A DNA stretch of 51,774 nt from Frankia sp. AgB1.9. Its GTDB lineage: Bacteria > Actinomycetota > Actinomycetes > Frankiales > Frankiaceae. The position numbers and the translations under genes are program-made. The DNA is taken from contig NZ_JADWYX010000063.1 in assembly GCF_016786355.1 (NCBI RefSeq), forward strand, positions 1 through 51,774, written 5' to 3'. Under the pieces are notes generated by a model, which saw only the letters and a list, made by a program, of their open reading frames with translations, made no database searches and was not told where the DNA came from. Below, piece after piece: positions 1 through 8,529 of this stretch. Each line of letters begins with the position of its first letter. Position 1 is the stretch's first letter.

Positions 1-67
1 GGGCCGGGGGGGCCCCCCCCCCCCCCGGCCCCCGGCCGGGGCCGCCCCCCCCCCCCCCCGCCCCGGG
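1..67. other. G/C-only contig end
   Basis: The first 67 bases contain no A or T and consist of long runs of C and G. Nothing coding or structured can be read. An identical situation at the other end of the window (51724-51774) suggests both are contig termini where assembly or base calling failed, rather than a biological low-complexity element. Confidence 0.7.
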
Positions 68-232
68 AGCCGGGCCGTGGTGCCTCGCATCGCGGCTCGG
101 CACGGAACTTCATCGATCGGGCGGCGGGCGCGCTTTGTCCGCCGCCCGTTCCGATTCTCCGGGGGCTGCGGGAGTTGGCGACCCTGTTCCGTCGCGCCCG
201 CGGTAGCGGAAGACCTTCGACAAGGCGGATGC

Positions 233-1165
233 ATGGGCTTCGTCCACCAGTTCTGGCAGCTAACCATCGACGGGCTGATGTCGGGCTCGTTGTATGCCGT
301 CATCGCGCTCGGCTACACCCTGGTGTATGGCGTCCTGCAGCTGATCAACTTTGCGCACAGCGAGGTCTTCATGCTGGGCGCGTTCGGTGGCCTGTTCGCG
401 GCCCGACCGATCATCCACGGGTTCGACCACACCCCGTCCGGCATGGCCTCGGTCGGGATCGTGCTGGTCGGCCTCATCGCCGGTGCGGCGTCCGGCGCGC
501 TCGCCGCCTTCGTCCTGGAGCGGGTGGCCTACCGCCCGCTGCGGAAGCGGAGCGCGCCCCGGCTGGCATATCTGATCAGCGCCATCGGCGCGTCCGGGTT
601 CGCGGTGAACATGGCCGGCAAGCTGTGGGGGCACCAGAACGTGCCGCTGCCGCCGGCATTCACGAACGGCGTCGTGTTCCACGTCTTCACCGGCAAGGTG
701 AACACCCAGACGCTGGTCATCCTCGCGGTCGCCGCGTTCATGCTCATCGTTCTCGACACGCTGGTCGCCCGCACCCGCCTCGGCCAGAGCATCCGCGCGG
801 TCGCGCAGGACGCCGACACCGCGATCATGATGGGCGTCAACGTCGAGCGGGTCATCGTGCTGACCTTCGTCATCGGCGGGGCGCTGGCGGGCGCCGGCGG
901 CTTCCTGCAGGCGATGACGTTCAGCGCCGCGAACAACATGGGCTTCCTGCCCGGGGTCAAGGCGTTCACCGCCGCGGTTCTCGGCGGTATCGGCAACGTC
1001 CGTGGCGCGGTCCTCGGCGGCCTGACCCTCGGGCTGATCGAGAGCTACGGCGGCTTCATCTTCCAGGCGTCCTACAAGGACGTCATCGCGTTCCTCGTGC
1101 TCGTGCTGATCCTGATGGTCAGGCCGACCGGCCTGCTCGGCGAGCGACTGGGGAGGGCCGCATGA
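233..1165 (+). CDS. livH: Branched-chain amino acid ABC transporter permease LivH
   Basis: Inner-membrane permease of a LivHMGF-type importer, 310 residues, the usual family length. It opens with the characteristic LivH segment: a membrane helix with GSLYAVIALGYTLVYG, then INFAHSEVFMLGA. Further hydrophobic helices follow, and an EAA-like cytoplasmic loop (GQSIRAVAQDADTA, about residue 185) would contact the ATPases. The ATG at 233 was preferred to an in-frame start at 77 because AAGGCGG lies just upstream and the extra 52 residues are Arg-rich and unlike the family. The stop overlaps the livM start (ATGA). Upstream lies only about 230 bases before the contig end, so the substrate-binding protein gene normally found with this operon is not visible. 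Substrate specificity (Leu/Ile/Val, other amino acid, urea or amide) cannot be told from the permease. Confidence 0.93.
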   Translation: MGFVHQFWQLTIDGLMSGSLYAVIALGYTLVYGVLQLINFAHSEVFMLGAFGGLFAARPIIHGFDHTPSGMASVGIVLVGLIAGAASGALAAFVLERVAYRPLRKRSAPRLAYLISAIGASGFAVNMAGKLWGHQNVPLPPAFTNGVVFHVFTGKVNTQTLVILAVAAFMLIVLDTLVARTRLGQSIRAVAQDADTAIMMGVNVERVIVLTFVIGGALAGAGGFLQAMTFSAANNMGFLPGVKAFTAAVLGGIGNVRGAVLGGLTLGLIESYGGFIFQASYKDVIAFLVLVLILMVRPTGLLGERLGRAA

Positions 1166-2568
1166 GCGCCGCGCCGACCGTGTCGGATCCGACGCCGGCC
1201 CCCGCGTCGCCGCCCAGACCGGCCGGCGGCTCCGGGGCGGGCGCCCTGGTCACCACGGCGCTTTTCGGCGCCAAGGGGCTGCGGTTGCTCGGCACCTGGG
1301 TGCTGCTGAGCCTCGTGCTCGCCTTGATGACCGGCAAGGACGGCTCGCCGGACAAGCCGTTTCACGCTGTGGCGCAGGACATCTTCCACCCCCGGATCGT
1401 CACCTTCCTGCTCATCGCGGTGGTGATGTGGGTGGTGGTCGCGCTCTGGCCGCTGCTGCGGTCGCTGCTGCAGGGGACGGTCGACCAGGCGCGCGGGCCG
1501 GCCAACATCGTGACGCAGAACAGGTTCGCCCCGATCGGCGCCAACCTGGTGCTGCTGGTGCTCGCGATCCTCGCGCCGATGTTCTTCTCGACGGCCGCGC
1601 AGCAGTCGATGGTCAACGACATCGGCATCTACGCGCTGCTCGCGCTCGGCCTCAACGTCGTCATCGGCTACGCCGGCATGCTCGACCTCGGCTACATCGC
1701 CTTCTTCGCGATCGGCGCCTACGCGACGGCCTACTTCTCGTACAAGCACACGTCGCCGCCGCTCCCGGTGCACGCGCCGTTCAGCCTGAACCCGTTCTTC
1801 GTGTTCCCGATCGCGTTCGTGCTCGCGGCGCTGGCCGGCATCATCCTGGGCGCGCCGACGCTGCGGCTGCGCGGTGACTACCTGGCGATCGTTACGCTCG
1901 GGTTCGGCGAGATCATCCAGCTGATCGCGAACAACTCGTCGTGGACGAACGGGCCGCGGGGCGCGTTCGGCGTGCCGCACCTCTCGATTCACATCGGCGG
2001 CTTCAACTACGCCTGGAAGCTGGATCCGAGGCCGTACTACTACCTGCTGCTCGTCATCATCGTCATCGTCATGCTCGCGCTCGGCCGGCTGGAACGGTCG
2101 AGAATCGGCCGGGCCTGGGCTGCGATCCGGGAGGACGAGATCGCCGCCGAGGCGACCGGCGTCCCGACGCTGCGGATGAAACTGCTGGCCTTCGCGATCG
2201 GCGCGTCGGTCTCCGGCTTCGCCGGGGTGCTGTTCGCGAGCAAGCAGTTCTTCAACCCCGGGGTCTTCAGCCTGCAGGCGTCGTTCCTCGTCGTGACGAT
2301 CGTCATCTTCGGCGGCATGGGCAACCGGCTGGGCGTCGTCGTCGGGTCGGTCGTCCTGCAGGGACTGGCGTTCTACCTGCGAGACAAGGTGCCGGCGACG
2401 GACCGCTATATCTGGTTCGGCGCGGTGGTCATCATCATGATGATCTTCCGGCCGCAGGGTGTCGTCCCGTCGCGGCGGCGCGGGCGGGAGATCAAGCTGG
2501 CCGAGCAGGGCGTCGGCCACGCGGACTCGCTCGGTTCCGCGCCGATCTCGGAGGACCTGGCCTCATGA
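1162..2568 (+). CDS. livM: Branched-chain amino acid ABC transporter permease LivM
   Basis: Second permease subunit, 468 residues, longer than a minimal LivM (about 320) because of an N-terminal extension. The extension carries a Pro/Ala-rich stretch (1-30) and two extra hydrophobic helices (about 35-55 and 70-95). The LivM core begins near residue 145 with LGLNVVIGYAGMLDLGYIAF, includes GAPTLRLRGDYLAIVTLGFGE, and ends with a cytoplasmic tail. The start overlaps the livH stop and the gene's own stop overlaps the livG start, so the four genes are translationally coupled. The long N-terminus with additional membrane segments is seen in many actinobacterial LivM proteins. The assignment rests on the permease motifs and the operon. 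Confidence 0.92.
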   Translation: MSAAPTVSDPTPAPASPPRPAGGSGAGALVTTALFGAKGLRLLGTWVLLSLVLALMTGKDGSPDKPFHAVAQDIFHPRIVTFLLIAVVMWVVVALWPLLRSLLQGTVDQARGPANIVTQNRFAPIGANLVLLVLAILAPMFFSTAAQQSMVNDIGIYALLALGLNVVIGYAGMLDLGYIAFFAIGAYATAYFSYKHTSPPLPVHAPFSLNPFFVFPIAFVLAALAGIILGAPTLRLRGDYLAIVTLGFGEIIQLIANNSSWTNGPRGAFGVPHLSIHIGGFNYAWKLDPRPYYYLLLVIIVIVMLALGRLERSRIGRAWAAIREDEIAAEATGVPTLRMKLLAFAIGASVSGFAGVLFASKQFFNPGVFSLQASFLVVTIVIFGGMGNRLGVVVGSVVLQGLAFYLRDKVPATDRYIWFGAVVIIMMIFRPQGVVPSRRRGREIKLAEQGVGHADSLGSAPISEDLAS

Positions 2569-3478
2569 GCAAGCACCGCGCATCCGGCCCGGCCGGGGCC
2601 GCGGCCGTGGCGACGTCGACCGCCGCGACCGGTACTCCGAGCGCAGGCGACCCGACCGGCGACGTGGTCGTCGACGCGCAGGCTCTCACCCTGCGGTTCG
2701 GCGGTGTGACCAGCCTCAACGGCGTCTCGCTGCGGCACCGGCGTGGCGAGATCCTCGCCGTCATCGGCCCGAACGGCGCAGGCAAGACGTCGCTGTTCAA
2801 CTGCCTGACCGGGGCGTACAAGCCGCAGGAAGGCTCGGTGCGTTTCGCGCCGACGCCCCAGAAGGCGTACTCGATCGTCGGCAGGACGCCGCACTCCATC
2901 ACCAAGCTCGGTGTCGCCCGCACGTTCCAGAACATCCGGCTGTTCCCCGCGCTGTCCGCGCTGGAGAACGTGCAGATCGGCGCCGAGATGCGCCAGCGCC
3001 ACGGCGCGCTCGGCGCGATCTTCGGGACGCCGCGGGCCCGGCGGGAGGACCGCGACGGGATAGCGCGGTCGGTCGAGCTGATGCGGTTGGTGGGGCTGGA
3101 ACACCGGCTGCACGAGCTTTCGTCGTCGCTGCCGTACGGCGAGCAGCGCCGGCTGGAGATCGCCCGGGCGCTGGCGACCGAGCCGAAGCTGCTGTTGCTC
3201 GACGAACCGGCGGCCGGCACGAACCCGTCCGAGAAGCTGGAACTGGCCAACCTGATCCGCGCCATCGCCGACACCGGTGTCTCGGTTCTGCTCATCGAGC
3301 ACGACATGCGGCTGGTCATGTCGGTCGCGGCGAGCGTGGTCGTGCTGAACTTCGGACAGGTCATCGCGCATGGCACCCCAGCCGAGGTGCAGCGCGACCC
3401 GGCGGTCATCGAGGCGTATCTGGGAGCCCAGAGCGACGAGCCCGCCTCCGGGAACACCACGGGGAAGGACCGGTCCTG

Positions 3479-3479
<1 letters not shown>
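2565..3479 (+). CDS. livG: Branched-chain amino acid ABC transporter ATP-binding protein LivG
   Basis: Cytoplasmic ATPase, 304 residues. Walker A is GPNGAGKT at 68-75. The ABC signature region reads LPYGEQRRLEIARAL near 189, a LivG-type variant of LSGGQ. Walker B is LLLLDEPAAGTNPSE with D213/E214, and the H-loop lies in LLIEHDM. The LivG-specific RTFQNIRLFPALSALENV follows the Q-loop region at about 119. Residues 1-34 are a disordered Ala/Thr/Gly-rich extension. The ATG overlaps the livM stop, and the stop overlaps the livF start (TGATG). Confidence 0.94.
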
Positions 3480-4222
<743 letters not shown>

Positions 4223-4232
4223 CCGACCTGGA

Positions 4233-4267
4233 CGGCGGCACCCGCCGATGACGGGTGCCGCCGTTTT
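4233..4267 (+). terminator. Rho-independent terminator of livHMGF
   Basis: A perfect 12-bp stem (CGGCGGCACCCG pairing with CGGGTGCCGCCG), a 7-base loop and a TTTT run begin 10 bases after the livF stop. It is the cleanest intrinsic terminator in the window. Confidence 0.88.
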
Positions 4268-4330
4268 CGGATCACCGGCAGCGTCATGCGCTGGCTGCCA
4301 GATTGCCGGTGGCCGGGCCGGTGGCCGGGG

Positions 4331-4558
4331 TCATCCGAACAGGCCGCGCTGGCGCGAGCCGGCCAGCGTCTCCTGGCGGGCCTGGACGTCATGGAGTCGG
4401 GGGCCGTCGCGGTAGCCGGCGGTCCAGGGATGGCTTTCGTCGAGGTCGGAGGATGGGGGCCGGCGCCAGTCCCGGCCGTCGCGGGAGTCGGTGCCGAAGC
4501 GCCGGACGCCCGCCACGATCAGCAGGACCGCCAGGGTGATGAGTGCAACGATGACCAT
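4331..4558 (-). CDS. Small single-pass membrane protein, unknown function
   Basis: A 75-residue protein with one N-terminal hydrophobic helix (residues 2-18, VIVALITLAVLLIVAGV), then RR and a polar, Arg/Asp-rich tail (SDLDESHPWTAGYRDG). The positive residues after the helix suggest an N-out, C-in anchor. The ATG at 4558 was chosen because the helix starts there; a longer reading to 4615 adds a charged, uninformative segment. It is divergent from the LysR gene. I do not recognise a family. The helix plus a tail with no stop in a GC-rich frame makes a real gene likely but not certain, since no strong ribosome-binding site is visible. Confidence 0.55.
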   Translation of the reverse strand: MVIVALITLAVLLIVAGVRRFGTDSRDGRDWRRPPSSDLDESHPWTAGYRDGPRLHDVQARQETLAGSRQRGLFG

Positions 4559-4618
4559 GCGTTGAGAGTGACGTGTGTTCGATCCTCCGGTCCATCTAAT
4601 TTTTCTTGCCGACACCGT

Positions 4619-4624
4619 TAAGCT
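4619..4624 (+). promoter_or_regulatory. Candidate -10 box for a leaderless LysR transcript
   Basis: TAAGCT fits the actinobacterial -10 pattern TANNNT and ends 7 bases before the GTG at 4632. No Shine-Dalgarno sequence precedes that GTG, and the region upstream is unusually A/T-rich for this genome. This spacing is what a leaderless mRNA would show. No convincing -35 is visible. Confidence 0.35.
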
Positions 4625-4631
4625 CTTCTAC

Positions 4632-5603
4632 GTGATCGACGTTCGACGCCTCCGCCTGCTGCGCGAGCTGGACTGCCGGGGCACCGTGGCCGCGACCGCC
4701 GCCGCGCTGCATCTCACCCCGTCCGCGGTCAGCCAGCAGCTCGCCGCGCTCGCCCGGGAGTCCGGCGTTCCCCTGCTTGACCAGGTCGGACGCAACGTCC
4801 GGCTGACTCCGGCGGCCCGCGTGTTGTTGCGGCACGCTGACGAGATCTTCGCCCAGCTGGAGCGGGCGGAGGCCGACCTCGCTGCGTTCGACGCTGGCCG
4901 GATCGGGCCGGTGACGATCTCCGCCTTCCCGACGGCGATCGTCGGAATTGTCGCCCCCGCGATAGAGCGGCTGCGCGAGACCCATCCGGGCATCGACATC
5001 ACGATCGTCGACGTGATGCCGCCCGACTGCTACGACATGCTGATCGGCGGCGAGCTCGACCTCGCGTGTGACTTCGTCTCGACCCACCCCGACGACGGCC
5101 GGTTCGAGACGATCGGGCTGCTGGACGACCTGTTCGACGTGGCGCTGCCGCGCGACCACCCGCTTGCCTGCCTCGACCGGGTCTCGCTCGCGCAGCTCGC
5201 CGACGAGGACTACATCGCGAGCCGGGCGGGCACCGCCTGCCTGCAGATCATGCTGGCGGGCTGCGCGGTGGCGGGGTTCGCGCCGCGGATTCGCCACCGC
5301 AGCGACGACTTCCCCGCGGTGCTCAGCCTGATCGCCGCCGGCTGCGGGATCGCGCTCATCCCTCGCCTGGCCGGGCTTTGCTCGACGGACCGGGTGGTGC
5401 TGCGCCCGCTCGTCGACCCGCCGGTGCGCCGGCTCGCGGTGGCGCTGAGGCGCGGTTCCGGCGGCGCGCCGCACCTGGCGGCCGTGGTGCGGGCGCTCGT
5501 CGACGCGGCGCGGCTAGCCGAAGCCGCGGCCCCGCTGCTGCCGGGTATCTGCCCGCCGGTCGCCGTCCGGCCGGTCGGTGCCCAGCCGGCCGCGCTGGCC
5601 TGA
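4632..5603 (+). CDS. LysR-family transcriptional regulator
   Basis: 323 residues. The N-terminal winged helix-turn-helix runs over residues 3-60 (VRRLRLLRELDCRGTVAATA, then ALHLTPSAVSQQLAALARESG). This is the actinobacterial LysR subgroup whose members begin MxDVRRLRLLREL. The substrate-binding domain follows from about residue 90 (GRIGPVTISAF) to 290. The GTG at 4632 places the HTH at the usual distance; a start at 4575 would add 19 unrelated residues. The gene may be transcribed without a leader. The neighbouring divergent small membrane-protein gene is a possible target, but the effector is unknown. Confidence 0.88.
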   Translation: MIDVRRLRLLRELDCRGTVAATAAALHLTPSAVSQQLAALARESGVPLLDQVGRNVRLTPAARVLLRHADEIFAQLERAEADLAAFDAGRIGPVTISAFPTAIVGIVAPAIERLRETHPGIDITIVDVMPPDCYDMLIGGELDLACDFVSTHPDDGRFETIGLLDDLFDVALPRDHPLACLDRVSLAQLADEDYIASRAGTACLQIMLAGCAVAGFAPRIRHRSDDFPAVLSLIAAGCGIALIPRLAGLCSTDRVVLRPLVDPPVRRLAVALRRGSGGAPHLAAVVRALVDAARLAEAAAPLLPGICPPVAVRPVGAQPAALA

Positions 5604-5930
5604 CCGGTGCCGTGTTCGGGCTGGTGACGGCCGGCGTCCGGGTGCCTGGAGCGGCCGGCTAATCTTTGTCCTCCCCGGCGAGCGTGCGGTCCTGGAGGGC
5701 GCGCGAATACGGGGCTGGAATCGGGGTGGTTACCGCGCGTCCGCCATCGCGGACCAGCGGGTTATCGCACGGGGCGCGTCTCCCGCCGCACGACGTCGTG
5801 GGCCAACGGATGGCTGACGGACGCTCAGCGAACGGAGTGTCCGGCGTCGATGCGTGTGCGCGGGCAGCCGGGTCCTGATAGACCAGCACAGCACATGTAC
5901 TGAACATTCGATCAAGAAGCAGGGAACGTC
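5604..5930 (+). other. Intergenic region before ybaK-like gene
   Basis: No convincing gene is present. Short frames on both strands lack ribosome-binding sites and recognisable composition. A weak stem made of two GGCCGGC copies near 5630-5660 followed by TAATCTTT could terminate the LysR transcript. ATGT-ACTGA-ACAT at 5895-5907 is a small inverted repeat near the likely ybaK promoter. Both are suggestive only. Confidence 0.35.
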
Positions 5931-6401
5931 ATGCATCCGACGGTGGAGCGTTTTCAGGAGCGCCTGCGTGAGCTGGGCGCCGCTGGCGAAGCCCGCGAGC
6001 TGCCGAACAGCTCACACACCGCGAACGAGGCCGCCGAGGCGCTCGGCACCTCGGTCGGGCAGATCGTGAAGAGCCTGGTCTTCCTGGCTGGCGACCAGCC
6101 CATAATGGTGCTCGCGTCGGGTCTGAACCAGGTCGACACCGACAAGGTCTCGGCGCTGCTCGGCAGCCCGGTGGGCCGCGCGGGCGCCAAGACCGTCCGC
6201 GAGGCGACCGGCTACAACATCGGCGGCGTTCCCCCGGTCGCGCACGCCACCGAGATGCGCATTCTCCTCGACCGCGACCTGCTCGCCCACGCCGAGCTGT
6301 GGGCCGCGGCCGGAACCCCCAACGCGGTCTTCCCGACCAATCCCGACGAGCTTCACGCCATCACCCAAGGCGAATGGGCCGACGTCCGCCACGAGTTCTA
6401 G
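5931..6401 (+). CDS. YbaK/EbsC-family aminoacyl-tRNA deacylase
   Basis: 156 residues, the length of free-standing YbaK/ProX-type editing proteins. These hydrolyse mischarged tRNA (for example Cys- or Ala-tRNA of proline) in the cytosol. Family features are the N-terminal THTANEAAEALGTSVGQIVKSLVF, containing the conserved Lys47, then LGSPVGRAGAKTVREATGYNIGGVPPVAH with the family's GG-PP-H loop, and a C-terminal NAVFPTNPDELHAITQGEWADV. An AGGGA site precedes the ATG at 5931. It is a single gene followed by palindromic repeat copy 1. The exact tRNA substrate cannot be told from sequence. Confidence 0.88.
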   Translation: MHPTVERFQERLRELGAAGEARELPNSSHTANEAAEALGTSVGQIVKSLVFLAGDQPIMVLASGLNQVDTDKVSALLGSPVGRAGAKTVREATGYNIGGVPPVAHATEMRILLDRDLLAHAELWAAAGTPNAVFPTNPDELHAITQGEWADVRHEF

Positions 6402-6440
6402 AACCACCTCCGGCGAGGTTCGGCCGGCTTCGGCCCCCAT

Positions 6441-6513
6441 GATCGCTGTTTCGACCCTCCGGTGGTCGTATCCGGCGCTGTTTCGTAGCCACCGGAGGGC
6501 GAAAACAGCGATC
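6441..6513 (-). repeat. 73-bp dispersed palindromic repeat, copy 1
   Basis: It begins GATCGCTGTTTCGACCCTCC and its right end is the inverse complement with few mismatches (22 of the outer 25 positions pair). It has the same 73-bp length and terminal motifs as copies at 15338 and 35321. The orientation is assigned by the shared CCCG-TSGCYTT flank, which lies on the right here. It starts 39 bases after the ybaK-like stop, so it could act as a 3' hairpin or terminator. Confidence 0.85.
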
Positions 6514-6732
6514 AAGGCGACGGGATAGCCAGCAGGTTCACCAGAGGATCGGGCCGGTGTGCTCCTGGTCGCGGGAACGTCGGCCGGTGCCGTTTCGAGC
6601 CGTTTGTCTCGCACTCGACAGCGGGTCGATGCAACCAGTTGGCGACGGTACGCTTCCGCCCGTTCTGGTAGCCGTGACGGGGCCGGTCGAGGGACCGGGC
6701 GCGACGGCGGCACGGGTGAAGGAGGCGAAGGC

Positions 6733-6897
6733 GTGGCTTATGCGCAGGAGCGAATCGGCTACCCCCGCGGCTGGCTGAGCGAGTCCAGCTACACCCTGCA
6801 CGTCGAGCTGGAACGCATCGACCCGTCCGCGCCCTGGCAGTTGGACGACTGGGCCGCCGACTCCTGGGACCCAGCCGACACGGCGCTACCCGAGTAA
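6733..6897 (+). CDS. Small conserved-looking protein, 54 residues, unknown function
   Basis: A short frame starting at GTG with an excellent ribosome-binding site (GAAGGAGGCGAAGGC before the start). The product is acidic and rich in aromatic residues (RIGYPRGWLSESSYTLHVEL; DDWAADSWDPADTALPE), with five Trp/Tyr pairs and no membrane helix or signal. Codon usage is GC3-rich like the neighbours. I do not recognise the family. The strong Shine-Dalgarno and a non-random composition are the reasons for calling it; longer upstream frames were rejected. Confidence 0.6.
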   Translation: MAYAQERIGYPRGWLSESSYTLHVELERIDPSAPWQLDDWAADSWDPADTALPE

Positions 6898-6922
6898 CCG
6901 CCAGTCGGGAATGCCGGAGTCA

Positions 6923-8293
6923 CTATCCGGCCACAGGCCCGAGGACCTGGTCGAGGTAGTCGTTGGTGAAGACCCCCGCTGGGTCGCTCTGGGCACGGAC
7001 GGCTCGGAAGTCGTCGAACTTCGGGTAACGCGGCCGAAGGGTCTCCGCGGTCTGGGTGTGCAGCTTTCCCCAATGCGGCCGGCCGCCTGCCGCGGTCATG
7101 ATGGCCTCGACCATCCCGAAATACTCCTCGTGCGGGGTGCCGTGGTCGACGTGCACCGCGACGTAGCCGGTCTCCCGGCCGTGCGCCGTCGACAGCCAGA
7201 TCTCGTCCGGCGCCGAGACCCGGACCTCGACCGGGAAGGAGATCCGCAGGTCGGAGCGTTCCACCGCGGCCGTCAGCTCGCGGATCGCGTCGACCAGCGC
7301 GGCCCTCGGGAGCGCGTACTCCATCTCCTTGAAACGCACCCGCCGCTCCGAGGTGAACACCTTGTAGGAAAGGTCGGTGAAGGTGCGGGCGCCGAGTGCC
7401 CGGGAGCTGACCCTGGCCGCCGGCGAAATGGTGCGCGGTGCGTGCCGGCCGGTGGCGACGACCATGCCGAAGACCCGGTTGGACAGGAACTCGTCGGAGA
7501 ACCATCCCCGCATCCGGCCCAGTGGTTCGAGCTCACTCTGCCCGGCGGACAGGGAAATCCGGGTGTTGCGCTTCGTCAGCGTGCGGTCGGTGTGCGGGAA
7601 CCAGTAGAACTCGGCGTGGTCGACGCCGTCGGCGAACTCGTCGAAACCGTCCAGCAGCTCCGGCAGCCGGGCCGAGCCCTCGTCGGCCCGCAGCGCGAAC
7701 AGCGGCACCGCCTGCAGCGTCACCGAGGTGACGACCCCGACAGCGCCGAGCCCCACCCTGGCGGCGGCGAACAGGTCGGCCTGGTCGTGCGCCGAGCACA
7801 GCACGATCTCCCCGTCGCCCCGGACGAGCTCGAAGGCCCGTACCTGGGTCGCGAGGCCGCCGAACCGGGCGCCGGTGCCGTGGGTGCCGGTCGCCAGCGC
7901 CCCGGCGATCGTCTGCCGCTCGATGTCGCCGAGGTTGGTCAACGCGAGCCCCGCCTCGGCGAGGAGCCGGTTGAGCCGGCTCAGCGTCATCCCGGCGCCG
8001 ACGGTCACCAGCCCGCTGGCGGCGTCCAGCGCGAGCAGGTCGGCGCATCGGTCCAGCACCAGTTGGGTCGTGTCCGGACCGTCAGGCCGCCCGATCGCGG
8101 TGAACGAGTGGCCGGTCCCGATCGGGCGCAGCCGCGAACCACCGTCGACGGCCTTGCGTACCAGGGTCGAGACCTCGTCGGGGCCGGCCGGGTGCGCGAC
8201 CTCGGCCGGCGTCGCCGTCTGGTTGCCCGCCCAGTTCGTCCACGCCGTCGGGGTCTCCGACCGCCTTTGCCGCCAGCCGGCGGAAGAGCCCAC
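6923..8293 (-). CDS. FAD-linked oxidoreductase, D-arabinono-1,4-lactone oxidase / aldonolactone oxidase family
   Basis: 456 residues. The N-terminal FAD-binding PCMH domain has GTGHSF at 59-64; His62 matches the histidine that is covalently joined to FAD in alditol and aldonolactone oxidases. GALATGTHGTG follows at 131-141. The C-terminal ALO domain ends with the family's HWGK (407-410), preceded by FPVEVR, whose Glu and Arg line the active site in relatives. Expected reaction: oxidation of an aldonolactone or polyol with O2 or another acceptor. The GTG start at 8293 has GGAGGT six bases upstream. It is divergent from the aldolase-like gene at 8530, a pairing I recall from other actinomycetes. 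The substrate is unknown. Confidence 0.87.
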   Translation of the reverse strand: MGSSAGWRQRRSETPTAWTNWAGNQTATPAEVAHPAGPDEVSTLVRKAVDGGSRLRPIGTGHSFTAIGRPDGPDTTQLVLDRCADLLALDAASGLVTVGAGMTLSRLNRLLAEAGLALTNLGDIERQTIAGALATGTHGTGARFGGLATQVRAFELVRGDGEIVLCSAHDQADLFAAARVGLGAVGVVTSVTLQAVPLFALRADEGSARLPELLDGFDEFADGVDHAEFYWFPHTDRTLTKRNTRISLSAGQSELEPLGRMRGWFSDEFLSNRVFGMVVATGRHAPRTISPAARVSSRALGARTFTDLSYKVFTSERRVRFKEMEYALPRAALVDAIRELTAAVERSDLRISFPVEVRVSAPDEIWLSTAHGRETGYVAVHVDHGTPHEEYFGMVEAIMTAAGGRPHWGKLHTQTAETLRPRYPKFDDFRAVRAQSDPAGVFTNDYLDQVLGPVAG

Positions 8294-8529
8294 TGATTAC
8301 CTCCGAGCGTCCGCGCCTAGCGTCCCCGCGCAGCCAGGACGGGGCACCGGTGAGATGACTGGCGTTCGCCGTCTCATCTTGCCCTATGCGCGCGAACCCG
8401 GCTGTGATCTTGTGGCGGTCTCGCGGGAACGAACGGGGTGGATCCGAACCGGCGGTCGAGCCTGGAATCGATCAAAGAACGCTGGCCAGGCGTGACCGTA
8501 ACCGACACGATGGGCAGGTGGTGGCCAAG

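Noticed and set aside
1072..2520. Long minus-strand open frame (482 codons) across livM
   Set aside because: It is the antisense of a well-supported permease gene in a GC-rich genome; its product is Arg/Asp/Gln-rich and shows no family motif.
5659..5907. 82-codon minus-strand frame between the LysR and YbaK-like genes
   Set aside because: No ribosome-binding site and random-looking composition.
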